A DNA stretch of 64,000 nucleotides from Chryseobacterium sp. BLS98. GTDB lineage: Bacteria; Bacteroidota; Bacteroidia; Flavobacteriales; Weeksellaceae. A program made the translations under genes and the position numbers. The stretch lies in assembly GCF_001045445.1 (NCBI RefSeq), contig NZ_LFNF01000004.1, positions 223,893 through 287,892 on the forward strand. The letters run 5' to 3'. A model generated the notes under the pieces. The model searched no databases, had not been told where the DNA came from, and saw nothing but the letters and a program-made list of their open reading frames with translations. Below, one piece after another: positions 9,297-18,205 of this stretch (within the stretch, counting starts at the first letter, position 1; each line of letters begins with the position of its first letter).

Positions 9297-10211
9297 ATGG
9301 AAAAGAAAGATAATACTCCAATAAAAATTTCGTCGATATCGGAGCTTCACAGTATGCTGCAGCTTCCAAAGCCGCTTCATCCGCTGGTGAGCCTGGTAGA
9401 TAATACGAAAATGATTGTTCATAAAGAATTTCTGGACCGAAGCTTTTATCTGAATTTTTATAAGATTTCCTATAAGTTTTCTAAAAATGGGAAAATGGGA
9501 TATGGGCAGGGATATTATGATTTTAATGAAGGAGGAATGATGTTTACAGCACCCGGACAGATTCTGTCCACAGAAGCGGATACTTCCTACTGTGGGTATA
9601 CACTACTGGTGCATCCGGATTTTATACGGACCTATCCGTTGGCAAAGAGTATCAAAAAATTCGGTTTCTTTTCTTACGATACGAATGAGGCACTGCACTT
9701 GTCCGATCAGGAGAAAACAACCATAACCGGATTGCTGGACAATATTATGAATGAATTGAATACTGCCATTGATGAGGTAAGTCAGGATGTAATTATTTCC
9801 TATATCGAGGTTTTGCTGAACTACAGCAACCGTTTTTATAAAAGACAGTTTATCACAAGAAAAGCAGTCAACAACGATCTATTATCCAAAATGGAAACAA
9901 TACTGGATGATTATTTCAACAGACAGGAAACGTTAACCAAAGGGCTTCCTACGGTGGAATTCCTTGCTTCGGAGATGAATCTTTCACCGCATTATCTGAG
10001 TGACATGCTGAGAAATCTTACGGGACAGAATGCCCAGCAGCATATCCATGAAAAGCTGATCGAAAAGGCTAAAGAATACCTTACCGGAACCAGTTTTTCC
10101 GTATCCGAAGTGGCTTATGCTTTAGGATTTGAGCATCCGCAGTCTTTCAACAAGCTGTTTAAAAAGAAAATGGAAGTTACTCCTTTGGGCTATAAACAAT
10201 CTTTCAATTAA
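9297..10211 (+). CDS. AraC family transcriptional regulator
   Basis: This 304-residue protein has a variable N-terminal sensor half and a C-terminal AraC DNA-binding domain (about residues 195-300). That domain carries two helix-turn-helix motifs: VEFLASEMNLSPHYLSDMLR in the first and SVSEVAYALGFEHPQSFNKL in the second, followed by the closing PLGYK. The second motif with its GFEHPQSFNK signature is diagnostic. It probably regulates the SDR gene 74 bp upstream. The inducer cannot be inferred. Confidence 0.88.
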   Translation: MEKKDNTPIKISSISELHSMLQLPKPLHPLVSLVDNTKMIVHKEFLDRSFYLNFYKISYKFSKNGKMGYGQGYYDFNEGGMMFTAPGQILSTEADTSYCGYTLLVHPDFIRTYPLAKSIKKFGFFSYDTNEALHLSDQEKTTITGLLDNIMNELNTAIDEVSQDVIISYIEVLLNYSNRFYKRQFITRKAVNNDLLSKMETILDDYFNRQETLTKGLPTVEFLASEMNLSPHYLSDMLRNLTGQNAQQHIHEKLIEKAKEYLTGTSFSVSEVAYALGFEHPQSFNKLFKKKMEVTPLGYKQSFN

Positions 10212-10234
10212 AATATTCTCAATAATAATTAAAG

Positions 10235-10306
10235 TAGCTCCACCAGGAATCGAACCTGGATCTAAAGTTTAGGAAACTTCTATTCTATCCGTTGAACTAT
10301 GGAGCC
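10235..10306 (-). tRNA. tRNA-Arg(CCU)
   Basis: Read on the minus strand, the 72-nt sequence folds as a complete cloverleaf. The acceptor stem is GGCTCCA with TGGAGCT (first pair G-U), followed by discriminator A. The D stem is GTTC/GAAT. The anticodon stem GAAGT/ACTTT encloses TTCCTAA, giving anticodon CCT. The T arm is CCAGG-TTCGAAT-CCTGG. It decodes the rare AGG arginine codon. The CCA end is not encoded. No duplicated 3' end was noticed nearby, so there is no sign of an integrated element. Confidence 0.93.
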
Positions 10307-10438
10307 TTTAAGGGGAATAAAAATACTAATTAAATTAAAAAAAACAAAAGACTTTGATATTCCGAAATCTTTTATTTTTCATATTATTTTCAGCTTATCT
10401 CTCCAAATAATTTTCTGCAAAATTCTTTGCATAAAAGA

Positions 10439-10459
10439 ATCCGCTCTTTAGGAGCGGAT
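10439..10459. other. Orphan hairpin in the tRNA-VOC gap
   Basis: An 8-bp perfect stem (10439-10446 with 10452-10459) closes a 5-nt loop. No gene ends next to it and the T-tract is poor on both strands, so its role is not clear. Confidence 0.45.
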
Positions 10460-10504
10460 CCAGTAGATAAATACATCTCATTTTTTTAATTAGACAACAA
10501 TAAA

Positions 10505-10529
10505 AAGCACAGCCGACAATGCTGTGCTT
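10505..10529. terminator. Bidirectional terminator-like hairpin upstream of the tRNA
   Basis: AAGCACAGC at 10505-10513 pairs perfectly with GCTGTGCTT at 10521-10529. T-rich sequence follows on the plus strand and TTTTTATTG on the minus strand. It could end transcripts from the minus-strand VOC gene 260 bp away, or an unrecognised short RNA. Confidence 0.55.
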
Positions 10530-10619
10530 AAATTTTTATTTCAAATTTAATTGCAATTTCAAAGCTGAAAAAAGCAAAAAATGATTTCATTTCAGTTGTA
10601 TTACATAGTAAATGTAGCA

Positions 10620-10750
10620 CTATTTTTAATACAAAACATGAATTAAATGTTAAAATTCACAACTTATCCACAATTTGTTGTGGATAAGATTGTAAATAAT
10701 TGTTTTTCAATTTGTTGTAGAATATAATTATTAAGTATTTTCTTCTCTTG
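10620..10750. other. AT-rich gap with an inverted pair of DnaA boxes
   Basis: Two exact DnaA-box matches, TTATCCACA at 10664-10672 and its reverse complement at 10679-10687, sit within a perfect 11-bp inverted repeat (10663-10673 and 10678-10688, 4-nt centre). A weaker box-like AAATTCACA (7 of 9) lies just left at about 10652-10660. The right side is very AT-rich. The features suggest a DnaA-binding site: a replication origin, a DnaA-titrating or regulatory site, or a chance palindrome. dnaA is not in the window. The rest of the gap (10307-10790) holds only the two hairpins annotated separately. Confidence 0.45.
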
Positions 10751-10790
10751 ATATTAGCGGGCTGGACGGTGATATGGTAAGCAGTCATAT

Positions 10791-11240
10791 CTATTTACCG
10801 TTATCAATAATGCCCCGTTCTCCTAAATCAACGATCAAGCGTAGCAAATAGCCATCCGGATCCATTACCAAAAACTGTTTTTGTCCCAATTCCACATTAT
10901 CTGCACGATACCATTTTTCCTCTAAATTCATAAATAATGGAATTCCGGCTTCTGCCAAACGAAAGAGAATGGGTTCAGTATCCGGGACTTTAATCTGAAG
11001 ATTAATTCCCCGTCCTAATGGGTAGCTAAACGGAGCTGTTTCCCACGTTCTGTCGGTTTCGGTACGTTGTTCAAGCATAACATGAGCACCATCCAGGTTC
11101 AGATAGGCAAAACCTTCTTCAGGGCGGTCATAAAGCACCGAAAAGCCAATCAGGCCGCACCAGAATGATAAACTTGTTCTGATGTCAGTTACATACAACT
11201 CTGGTACAAGCTTAGTCAAGCTATTTCTTGAATATGGCAT
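10791..11240 (-). CDS. VOC family protein, bleomycin-resistance-like
   Basis: This 149-residue protein starts LVPELYVTDIRTSLSFWCGLIGF, has the AYLNLDGAHVMLEQR strand, and ends its second half with FLVMDPDGYLLRLI. This is the layout of the bleomycin-binding (Ble/BRP) branch of the VOC superfamily. Such proteins bind and sequester drugs or catalyse metal-dependent reactions. Which applies is not visible. It is monocistronic, divergent from the NAD(P)-binding gene at 11526, with a 285-bp AT-rich gap between them that should hold both promoters. Confidence 0.82.
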   Translation of the reverse strand: MPYSRNSLTKLVPELYVTDIRTSLSFWCGLIGFSVLYDRPEEGFAYLNLDGAHVMLEQRTETDRTWETAPFSYPLGRGINLQIKVPDTEPILFRLAEAGIPLFMNLEEKWYRADNVELGQKQFLVMDPDGYLLRLIVDLGERGIIDNGK

Positions 11241-11525
11241 AACCTCTTATTTTATATTTCATATGGTTTCAATTAAGGAAAATTAATGAATATTTTACAA
11301 AATAAAGGATAGGTATTTCTTTTCAGGAAAAATAATTATCTTTGAACTATTAATATCTCTTTATAAATATCACTACTTGTTCAAGTACATTTCTAAGTGC
11401 TTGAAATCTAGGGTTCTTTTTTTTCTGAACCTAAATTCTTTATTATTTAAAATCAAAGAATGATAAAGGACATGAGCTGTTCTTCATCTTTATTAGATTC
11501 TATTCATTAACAAAAAGAGATCATT

Positions 11526-12161
11526 ATGAAAACAAATACAATTGCCGTGATAGGCGGCACCGGAAAATCAGGACATTATCTTATCCATGAGCTTCTGGAA
11601 AAAGAATATCCCATCAGGCTTTTGCTTCGTACTCCCGGAAATTTAACTATAGAAAGTCCTTTAATTGAAATTGTACAGGGAGATGCAAGGGATTTTGAGT
11701 CTGTAAACCGTCTCATTACGGGTTGTAATGCGGTAATCAGTAAAATAGGGCAACCCGTCGGGGAGGATCCCATATTTACAGATTCAACAAAAAATGTTAT
11801 ACAGTCTATGAATCTTCATGGAATTAAACGGTATATAACAATTACCGGTTTGAACGTAGATACTCCTTTTGATCATAAAAACAGCAAAGTAAAAGCAGCT
11901 ACAGACTGGATGTACCAGAATTATCCCAAAACAACACAAGATAAGCAGGATGAATATGACCTTCTGGTGAACAGCCATCTGGATTGGACATTGGTCAGGC
12001 TTCCGCTAATAATCCCGACTGCCGAACGGTTTAAAAAGGAAACGAACCTTACAGATTGTCTGGGAGAGAAAATCAGTGCGGCAGACCTGTCTGAATTTTT
12101 GGTTTCCCAGATCGATGACAGGACTTACATTAAACAGAGTCCCTTTCTTTATAATGTATAA
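11526..12161 (+). CDS. NAD(P)-binding protein, atypical SDR (NmrA/NAD(P)H-binding type)
   Basis: This 211-residue Rossmann protein opens with IAVIGGTGKSGHYLIHELL, whose GGTGKSG is the nucleotide loop of atypical SDRs. It continues with VQGDARD and a region (LDWTLVRLPLII) typical of NAD(P)H-binding/NmrA-like proteins. The classical YxxxK pair is not evident, so it may act as a redox sensor or as a reductase of unknown substrate. It shares a bidirectional terminator with uvrA, which converges on it from the right. Confidence 0.8.
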   Translation: MKTNTIAVIGGTGKSGHYLIHELLEKEYPIRLLLRTPGNLTIESPLIEIVQGDARDFESVNRLITGCNAVISKIGQPVGEDPIFTDSTKNVIQSMNLHGIKRYITITGLNVDTPFDHKNSKVKAATDWMYQNYPKTTQDKQDEYDLLVNSHLDWTLVRLPLIIPTAERFKKETNLTDCLGEKISAADLSEFLVSQIDDRTYIKQSPFLYNV

Positions 12162-12183
12162 GTAAAGGTATGATGATAAAAAG

Positions 12184-12212
12184 ACAGAGAGCCATTTGGC
12201 TCTCTGTTTTAT
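12184..12212. terminator. Bidirectional terminator between the NAD(P)-binding gene and uvrA
   Basis: A perfect 10-bp stem (12184-12193 with 12198-12207) with a 4-nt loop has T-rich sequence on both sides, serving two convergent genes. Confidence 0.88.
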
Positions 12213-15005
12213 TTAGTTTTCTAGTTTTTCCTTGATGTATTTTGCAGTATGGGACTTTTTATCCTTGGCAAGGTCTTCCGGAGTTCCGGCAAAAACAACT
12301 TCACCGCCGTATTTTCCAGCTTCAGGGCCGATGTCGATGATATAATCTGCACATTTGATGATATCTGGCTGATGCTCAATAACAATCACAGAATGACCAA
12401 GGTCGATTAATGCCTGGAGGGACTTCAGTAATTTCTGAATGTCATGGAAATGAAGTCCTGTAGAAGGTTCATCGAAGATAAACAAGGTTTTGTCTGTGGT
12501 TACTCCTTTAACAAGGAATGAAGCCAGCTTTACACGCTGTGCTTCACCGCCGGAAAGGGTAGAAGAGCTCTGCCCAAGCTGCAGATAACCTAATCCGACT
12601 TCCTGGAGAGGTTTCAGTTTGGTAACGATTTTTTCTTCGTTATTGTCTTTAAAAAATTCCAAAGCTTCGTCCACCGTCATATGAAGAATATCGGAAATGC
12701 TTTTTTCATCAAATTTCACTTCCAGGATCTCGTTTTTGAAACGGGTTCCTTTACATACCTCGCATTCAAGTTCAATATCCGCCATGAACTGCATGGATAC
12801 GTTGATCACACCTTCTCCTTTACACTCATCACATCTTCCGCCGTCTACGTTGAAAGAGAAATGCTTAGGCTTGTAACCCATCATTTTTGAAACTTTCTGT
12901 TTGGCGAAAAGATCCCTGATATCGTCATAGGCTTTCAGATAGGTAACAGGATTGGAACGGGAGGATTTTCCAATCGGATTCTGGTCGATCAACTCGATGT
13001 TTTTGATCAGCTTCTTAGGAAATTCTACAGAGTCATAATCTCCTTTTTTGCCACCCATTCCAAGCTGGATCTGGATGTCATTGGTTAAAATTTCCTTCAT
13101 CAGCGTAGATTTTCCGCTTCCGGAAACCCCTGAGATCACCGTAAGGCTTTCAAGAGGGACATCTACGTCTATATTCTTTAAATTATTTTGTCTTGCTCCT
13201 TTGATGTGGATCCATTCCTTAGCTTTTCTGCGCTTTTTAGGAACTTCAATTTCCATTCTTCCGGTTAAATATTTTGAAGTAAGGGTATCTGCATTTTTAA
13301 GATCATTATAATCTCCGGCGAATACAAGATCGCCTCCAAGATAACCTGCTTCCGGGCCAATATCGATGATGTAATCTGCAGCTTTCATAACATCTTCATC
13401 ATGTTCTACCACAATTACGGTATTTCCCAGGTCACGGAGATTCTTTAAAACTCCGATCAGATTTTCCGTATCTCTTGAATGCAGTCCGATAGAAGGTTCA
13501 TCCAGAATATAGATCGATCCTACAAGGGAACTTCCCAGGCTGGTGGCAAGGTTAATCCTTTGACTTTCACCACCGGAAAGGGTATTGGAGGTTCTGTTTA
13601 AAGTTAAATAACCTAAACCTACTTTTAATAAAAATTCAATACGGGTTTTGATCTCGTACAATAATCTTTTGGCAACATCCTGATCGTGTTCGGAAAGTTT
13701 CAGCCCATCTATTAAAGGATACAGCTCATCCAGCGGAAGCTCAATCATGGACTGGATATTGTGTCCGTCTACTTTTACCCAGCTGGTTTCTTCACGGAGT
13801 CTCAAACCTTCACAGGTAGGGCACAGTGTTTTTCCCCTGTATCTGGACAGCATAACGCGGTATTGGATCTTATACAGGTTTTCTTCAAGCATTTTGAAGA
13901 AATTATTAATCGAAGGGAAGCTGCTTTTTCCGTCTCCTTTCCACAAGAAGCTTTTCTGTTCCTTAGTCAGCTGGTGATAAGGCTTGTGGATTGGAAAATC
14001 ACCGGCTTTTTTGATGAATGCTTTTTTCCACTCGCTCATACTTTCTCCTCTCCAGGCGACTACCGCATCCTCATAAACAGATAAAGTTTTATTCGGAACT
14101 ACAAGGTCCTCATCTATTCCGATTACTTTTCCGTATCCTTCACAGGCGGGACATGCTCCGTATGGATTGTTAAAGCTGAAAAAATGAACATTCGGTTCCA
14201 GGAACTCCATGCCGTCAAGCTCAAATTTATTGGAAAATTCTTTTACTTTTCCGGAATCGGGATTCTTCAGGGCACAATAGCCATGTCCTTCGTAAAATGC
14301 CATCTGGATAGAATCTGCCAGCCTCTGAAGGAAACTCTCATCTTCTTCATAAGAAAAACGGTCGATCACGAGATTGATTACCATTCCTTTTTCCGGTGTA
14401 AATCCAAAACTTTCCAGGTCTTCGATACCGGCTACATTACCATTGATCTCAAGCCTTGTGAAACCGGCTAATTTTAAAACATTCAACGTTTCTTTAAAAT
14501 TGGTGGCATCATATTCCAAAGGAGCCGTCAGTAAAAATGAGGTCTCTTTTTTGGAAGCTTTGATAAAATCTATCACATCCGAAACAGAATCTTTCTTTAC
14601 TTCCTCACCTGAAACCGGCGAAAATGTTTTCCCGATTCTGGCGAAAAGAAGCTTCATATAATCATAGATTTCCGTAGAAGTCCCTACCGTAGAGCGGGGG
14701 TTGGAAGAAATCACTTTCTGCTGTATGGCAATAGAAGGGGCAAGTCCTTTAATATCGTCCACTTTTGGTTTTTCCAGCTTACCTAAAAACTGGCGGGCAT
14801 ATGAACTTAAGCTTTCCACATATCTTCTCTGTCCTTCAGCATAAATGGTATCGAATGCCAGGGAAGATTTTCCGCTTCCGGAAACACCTGTAATCACGAT
14901 CAGTTTATTTTTCGGAATGAGAACGTCTATATGCTTCAGATTGTTAAGATGTGCGTTCTTAACGAAGATCTGCTTTTTTATATCTATTTCTATTGTTTTA
15001 GTCAT
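12213..15005 (-). CDS. uvrA: Excinuclease ABC subunit UvrA
   Basis: This 930-residue protein has the full UvrA layout. Two ABC ATPase modules are present, with Walker A motifs GVSGSGKSS near residue 40 and GVSGSGKST near 635. Signature motifs are LSGGESQRINLA and LSGGEAQRVKLA, and the Walker B motifs are ILDEPSIGLH and IFDEPSTGLH. CxxC zinc-finger pairs occur in CPACEGYG/CPTCEG and CDECKGEG/CEVCKG. UvrA dimers scan DNA for bulky damage and load UvrB in nucleotide excision repair. Length is normal (about 940). It is transcribed alone; no uvrB lies beside it. No SOS-type operator was recognised upstream. Confidence 0.97.
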   Translation of the reverse strand: MTKTIEIDIKKQIFVKNAHLNNLKHIDVLIPKNKLIVITGVSGSGKSSLAFDTIYAEGQRRYVESLSSYARQFLGKLEKPKVDDIKGLAPSIAIQQKVISSNPRSTVGTSTEIYDYMKLLFARIGKTFSPVSGEEVKKDSVSDVIDFIKASKKETSFLLTAPLEYDATNFKETLNVLKLAGFTRLEINGNVAGIEDLESFGFTPEKGMVINLVIDRFSYEEDESFLQRLADSIQMAFYEGHGYCALKNPDSGKVKEFSNKFELDGMEFLEPNVHFFSFNNPYGACPACEGYGKVIGIDEDLVVPNKTLSVYEDAVVAWRGESMSEWKKAFIKKAGDFPIHKPYHQLTKEQKSFLWKGDGKSSFPSINNFFKMLEENLYKIQYRVMLSRYRGKTLCPTCEGLRLREETSWVKVDGHNIQSMIELPLDELYPLIDGLKLSEHDQDVAKRLLYEIKTRIEFLLKVGLGYLTLNRTSNTLSGGESQRINLATSLGSSLVGSIYILDEPSIGLHSRDTENLIGVLKNLRDLGNTVIVVEHDEDVMKAADYIIDIGPEAGYLGGDLVFAGDYNDLKNADTLTSKYLTGRMEIEVPKKRRKAKEWIHIKGARQNNLKNIDVDVPLESLTVISGVSGSGKSTLMKEILTNDIQIQLGMGGKKGDYDSVEFPKKLIKNIELIDQNPIGKSSRSNPVTYLKAYDDIRDLFAKQKVSKMMGYKPKHFSFNVDGGRCDECKGEGVINVSMQFMADIELECEVCKGTRFKNEILEVKFDEKSISDILHMTVDEALEFFKDNNEEKIVTKLKPLQEVGLGYLQLGQSSSTLSGGEAQRVKLASFLVKGVTTDKTLFIFDEPSTGLHFHDIQKLLKSLQALIDLGHSVIVIEHQPDIIKCADYIIDIGPEAGKYGGEVVFAGTPEDLAKDKKSHTAKYIKEKLEN

Positions 15006-15605
15006 GCTTTTTATTGAAATTATACTGACTGAGACTTATTCTTAGATGATGGTGTATTTCTTTGTATTCCGGTCCTGCAATACCTCTTTACTTCCATGTA
15101 AGTGAGGCCAAAAAGATGTAAAAAGAAGATTGATCATCACAAAATTAAGACCCACAAAATTACGAATTTTTAGCGGAAAAAGTGTGCTTAAATTTATCCA
15201 ATACAAATATATAATCCGAGATTACAGAGAAGGGAATATTTGCTTTATGAATTAAAGCATAGCCTGGAATAAAAAAATTCTCCTACAGGTTATTCAAATG
15301 GTATATTCTTATTGTATTTTAAAACTATTGATAAATTTCATTATGTTTTTGCATTTTACTATTGCTTTGTATTTTAAAATTAGTTAAAATTGTATTCATA
15401 AATATGTAATATAGAAATGAGAAAGTTATTCAGAGATCTTGTTACACATTTAATGAGAAAAAGATAAAATTATTCCCATCAAAAGATGCAGTATATCCGT
15501 ACTGCATCTTTTTTTATGACAAGTATCATTTGCCTGTCTTCAGGAACTCCCTTACTTTTGAGCCCATTATTAAAGAAACTGATTAAGAACAAAACGGGAA
15601 CCATT
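15006..15605. other. 600-bp gap between uvrA and the TonB receptor gene
   Basis: The gap is AT-rich and I see no supported gene in it. Near its right end lies a strong terminator-type hairpin (15481-15515) with no gene upstream of it on the plus strand. The 90 bases between that hairpin and the receptor start could be the late part of a leader RNA. No named riboswitch class was recognised. Confidence 0.5.
15481..15515 (+). terminator. Orphan terminator-type hairpin in front of the TonB receptor gene
   Basis: Bases 15481-15493 pair perfectly with 15500-15512 over 13 positions around a 6-nt loop, followed by T-rich sequence. No protein gene precedes it on this strand. It could be an attenuator in a long leader of the receptor gene or the end of an unannotated small RNA. 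Confidence 0.7.
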
Positions 15606-17417
15606 ATGATCAAGAAGATTGGAAGTATTTTTTTATTGGGATTAATACTTTACGTGCATGCGCAGGAAAAAACAACGGATATTGAAATTATTGAATTTCA
15701 GGGAAAGTTTATTTCTACACCTTATAAAAGCGCCAATCAGAATATTACCGTTATTAGAAAGGAAGATATTGCAAATTCTCCTGCAAAAAGTATTGATGAA
15801 GTTCTTCAGCAGGTTCCGGGAATGGATATCAGAAGGAGAGGGGCCAATGGTGTGCAGAGCGATATAGGATTCAGGGGAAGTTCTTTTGAGCAGGTTCTGC
15901 TGTTGCTGAATGGCATCAGGATGAATGATTCCCAGACCGGCCACAATTCCATGAACGTTCCTGTAGATATGGATGATGTGGAAAGAATTGAGATCATCAA
16001 AGGGCCGGCAGCCAGAAGGTTCGGTCAGAATGCTTATGCCGGTGTTATTAATATTATTACAAAAACGAACCCTGGAAAACGGGTGAAAATAAGTGCTGAA
16101 GGCGGAGACTATGAAACGTACGGATTCGGTTTCAATGCTCAACTTGGAAACGAGAAGTTTTCTAATTCCCTTCAGGTTAATTCTGCCACATCACAGGGAT
16201 ATATGTACAATACGGATTACGAAATCCGTAATGTTTTCTACCAAAGCAAATTGAATATTAAAAACGGAGATCTTAAGCTGCAGGCCGGTTTTTCTGAAAA
16301 GAAATTCGGGGCCAATGGTTTTTATGCTTCAAAAGACGCTACGGAGCAGTATGAGGAAACACAGGCCTCTATTGTGAGCCTGGCACATCAGCAGACTTTT
16401 GGCAATTTGAAACTAAACTCAAATGTTTACTGGAGAAGAGGGCAGGATATGTATCTGTATGACCGAAGTAAACCGAATGGTTACAGAAATATGCATATTG
16501 GAAATAATGTTGGAGGAGAAGTAAATTCCAGTTATCAGTGGGGATTGGGAACGACCGGTGTGGGTGTAGAACTGAGAAAGGAGTTCCTGGCCAGTAATAA
16601 TTTAGGAGAGCGAAACCGTTTTGTTTCGCAGGTTTTCTTTGAACATCATTTTTCTTTACTGGATAAAAAACTGAACATCAGTCCCGGAATTTCGTGGGCG
16701 AATTACTCCAAAGAGGGAAATTTCTTCTATCCCGGTTTGGATGTGGGATATAACTTCAATCAGAATAATAAAATCTATGGAAATATTGCCAAAGTCCACA
16801 GAGTCCCAACGTTTACAGACCTTTATTATGTAAGTAAAACTGAACAGGGAAATCCTGATCTTCTTCCTGAAAATGCCCTTTCATCTGAGATTGGATATCA
16901 ATATCAGAGCAGCAGAATTTTAGCAAAGGTGAGCGGATTTATGAGGAATTCCAATAATTCTATCGACTGGGTAAAAACAGATATTGCCGATAAGGTTTGG
17001 TATGCCCGGAATGTCGGAAAGATTGATACCAAAGGGGTTGAAGTAGAATTGAGCCACAGGGTTTTTGACTGGCTGAAATATACAGTAGGATACACCTACC
17101 TGGATAGCAAAGTCAAGGAGTCCAATGGATTGGTTTCCAGATATATTGTGGATAACCTGAAACATCAGGTTGTGGCCAAACTTGAAACCAGATTCCTGAA
17201 ATACTTCACCAATGAACTGGTCTATCGTTACAATGAAAGGCTGAATCTGGGAACTTATAATCTCCTTGATGAAAAGCTGAGCTTCTCCAGGAAAGACTTT
17301 TCGGTTTATGTACTGATTAATAATTTAACGAATACCAAATACACGGAAGCATTCGGAGTTGAAATGCCTCAGAGGTGGTTTCATTTGGGCTTCTCATATA
17401 CGATCAATATTAAATAA
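15606..17417 (+). CDS. TonB-dependent outer membrane receptor
   Basis: This 603-residue receptor has a signal peptide (MIKKIGSIFLLGLILYVHAQ). A plug domain follows (about residues 30-150), containing ITVIRKEDI, VDEVLQQ-type VLQQVPGMDI, LLLNGIRMND and RIEIIKGPAARRFGQNAYAGVINIITK. A beta-barrel follows, ending in an aromatic strand (WFHLGFSYTINIK). Such receptors import iron complexes, vitamin B12, sugars or peptides with TonB energy. I chose the start at 15606 because the open frame reaches back to 15486 through a hairpin and only 15606 gives a signal peptide. The partner downstream is a DUF2490 barrel-like protein. The ligand is unknown; the compact size fits a BtuB- or siderophore-type receptor. 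Confidence 0.88.
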   Translation: MIKKIGSIFLLGLILYVHAQEKTTDIEIIEFQGKFISTPYKSANQNITVIRKEDIANSPAKSIDEVLQQVPGMDIRRRGANGVQSDIGFRGSSFEQVLLLLNGIRMNDSQTGHNSMNVPVDMDDVERIEIIKGPAARRFGQNAYAGVINIITKTNPGKRVKISAEGGDYETYGFGFNAQLGNEKFSNSLQVNSATSQGYMYNTDYEIRNVFYQSKLNIKNGDLKLQAGFSEKKFGANGFYASKDATEQYEETQASIVSLAHQQTFGNLKLNSNVYWRRGQDMYLYDRSKPNGYRNMHIGNNVGGEVNSSYQWGLGTTGVGVELRKEFLASNNLGERNRFVSQVFFEHHFSLLDKKLNISPGISWANYSKEGNFFYPGLDVGYNFNQNNKIYGNIAKVHRVPTFTDLYYVSKTEQGNPDLLPENALSSEIGYQYQSSRILAKVSGFMRNSNNSIDWVKTDIADKVWYARNVGKIDTKGVEVELSHRVFDWLKYTVGYTYLDSKVKESNGLVSRYIVDNLKHQVVAKLETRFLKYFTNELVYRYNERLNLGTYNLLDEKLSFSRKDFSVYVLINNLTNTKYTEAFGVEMPQRWFHLGFSYTINIK

Positions 17418-17468
17418 ATGTTAATTCGTGATTAATAAAAATTAACATTAACAAATTGTTAAATCGAT

Positions 17469-17476
17469 TATTTTTG
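17469..17476 (+). promoter_or_regulatory. Candidate -7 element for the DUF2490 gene
   Basis: TATTTTTG matches TAnnTTTG and lies 12 bp before the preferred ATG at 17489. No well-spaced TTTG element is seen upstream. Confidence 0.4.
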
Positions 17477-17488
17477 CAAAAATTTTTT

Positions 17489-18205
17489 ATGAAACTTTTT
17501 TTCAGTTTGAGTATACTTTTAAGTATGACCTTTTTAAAAGCCCAGGAACACATTTCCAGCTTCAATGCAGTGACTCTGACCTACAAGTTTCATCCCAAAT
17601 TTTTCCTCTATGCAGAAGGTCAGCTCCGAGGAAACGAAGATTATACTTATCCGGATTATTACGAGATCAAAGGGGGAGTAGGCTATAATCTTACCAAAAA
17701 CCACAAACCATTTATAGGTCTTGGAAGATATGTGAATTATAAAGATCACAGTCTGAGCAGAGAGGAATTCAGAGTCTGGCTGCAGGACGTGATCGATCTT
17801 AAGAAAGGAATCGTCAAGTTTGAAAACCGTTTTCGTGCAGAAAAGAGCTGGTTTTATGAACCTGCGACGGACAAAGCTTCCCAAAGAATGCGTTACAGAT
17901 ACCGTCTGAACGTAAGTGTTCCCCTTAATGCAAAAACGATAAAAAAAGGAACTGTTTTCGCCAATGCCTATGACGAAATTTTCCTGGTAAGCCCGATGAA
18001 ACCTACTTTTGCAAGAAACAGGGTATATGGAGGGTTTGGCTATCAGATAGATGATGTTTTCGGGATCCTGACAGGTTATTTATGGCAGCGTGAATTTGAA
18101 GCAAAGGGTAATAAAAACCTTCACTTTATCTACCTGGCCCTGAACATCAATATCGACGGTACGAACCATCCTACAAAAACGTATGATTTCCCCGGAGCGG
18201 ATTAA
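17489..18205 (+). CDS. DUF2490 family outer-membrane-like protein
   Basis: This protein of about 238 residues has a signal peptide (MKLFFSLSILLSMTFLKAQ). A series of amphipathic beta strands rich in aromatic and charged residues follows (FNAVTLTYKFHPKFFLYAEGQ, FENRFRAEKSWFYE, RYRYRLNVSVPL), as expected for a small beta-barrel. This is the DUF2490 pattern, whose function is unknown. The start at 17489 is preferred over 17456 because it gives a clean signal peptide and leaves a -7 promoter element in front. It lies about 70 bp after the TonB receptor gene and may work with it. Its stop overlaps the convergent HD gene by 4 bp. Confidence 0.8.
   Translation: MKLFFSLSILLSMTFLKAQEHISSFNAVTLTYKFHPKFFLYAEGQLRGNEDYTYPDYYEIKGGVGYNLTKNHKPFIGLGRYVNYKDHSLSREEFRVWLQDVIDLKKGIVKFENRFRAEKSWFYEPATDKASQRMRYRYRLNVSVPLNAKTIKKGTVFANAYDEIFLVSPMKPTFARNRVYGGFGYQIDDVFGILTGYLWQREFEAKGNKNLHFIYLALNINIDGTNHPTKTYDFPGAD

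Noticed and set aside
10235..10306. tRNA-Arg as an attachment site for an integrated element
   Set aside because: No repeat of the tRNA 3' end and no integrase gene were seen in the window.
15486..15605. N-terminal extension of the TonB receptor
   Set aside because: It begins inside a terminator-type hairpin, and the signal peptide starts only at 15606.
17146..17154. DnaA-box match within the TonB receptor gene
   Set aside because: It is a single box within well-explained coding sequence and is expected by chance.
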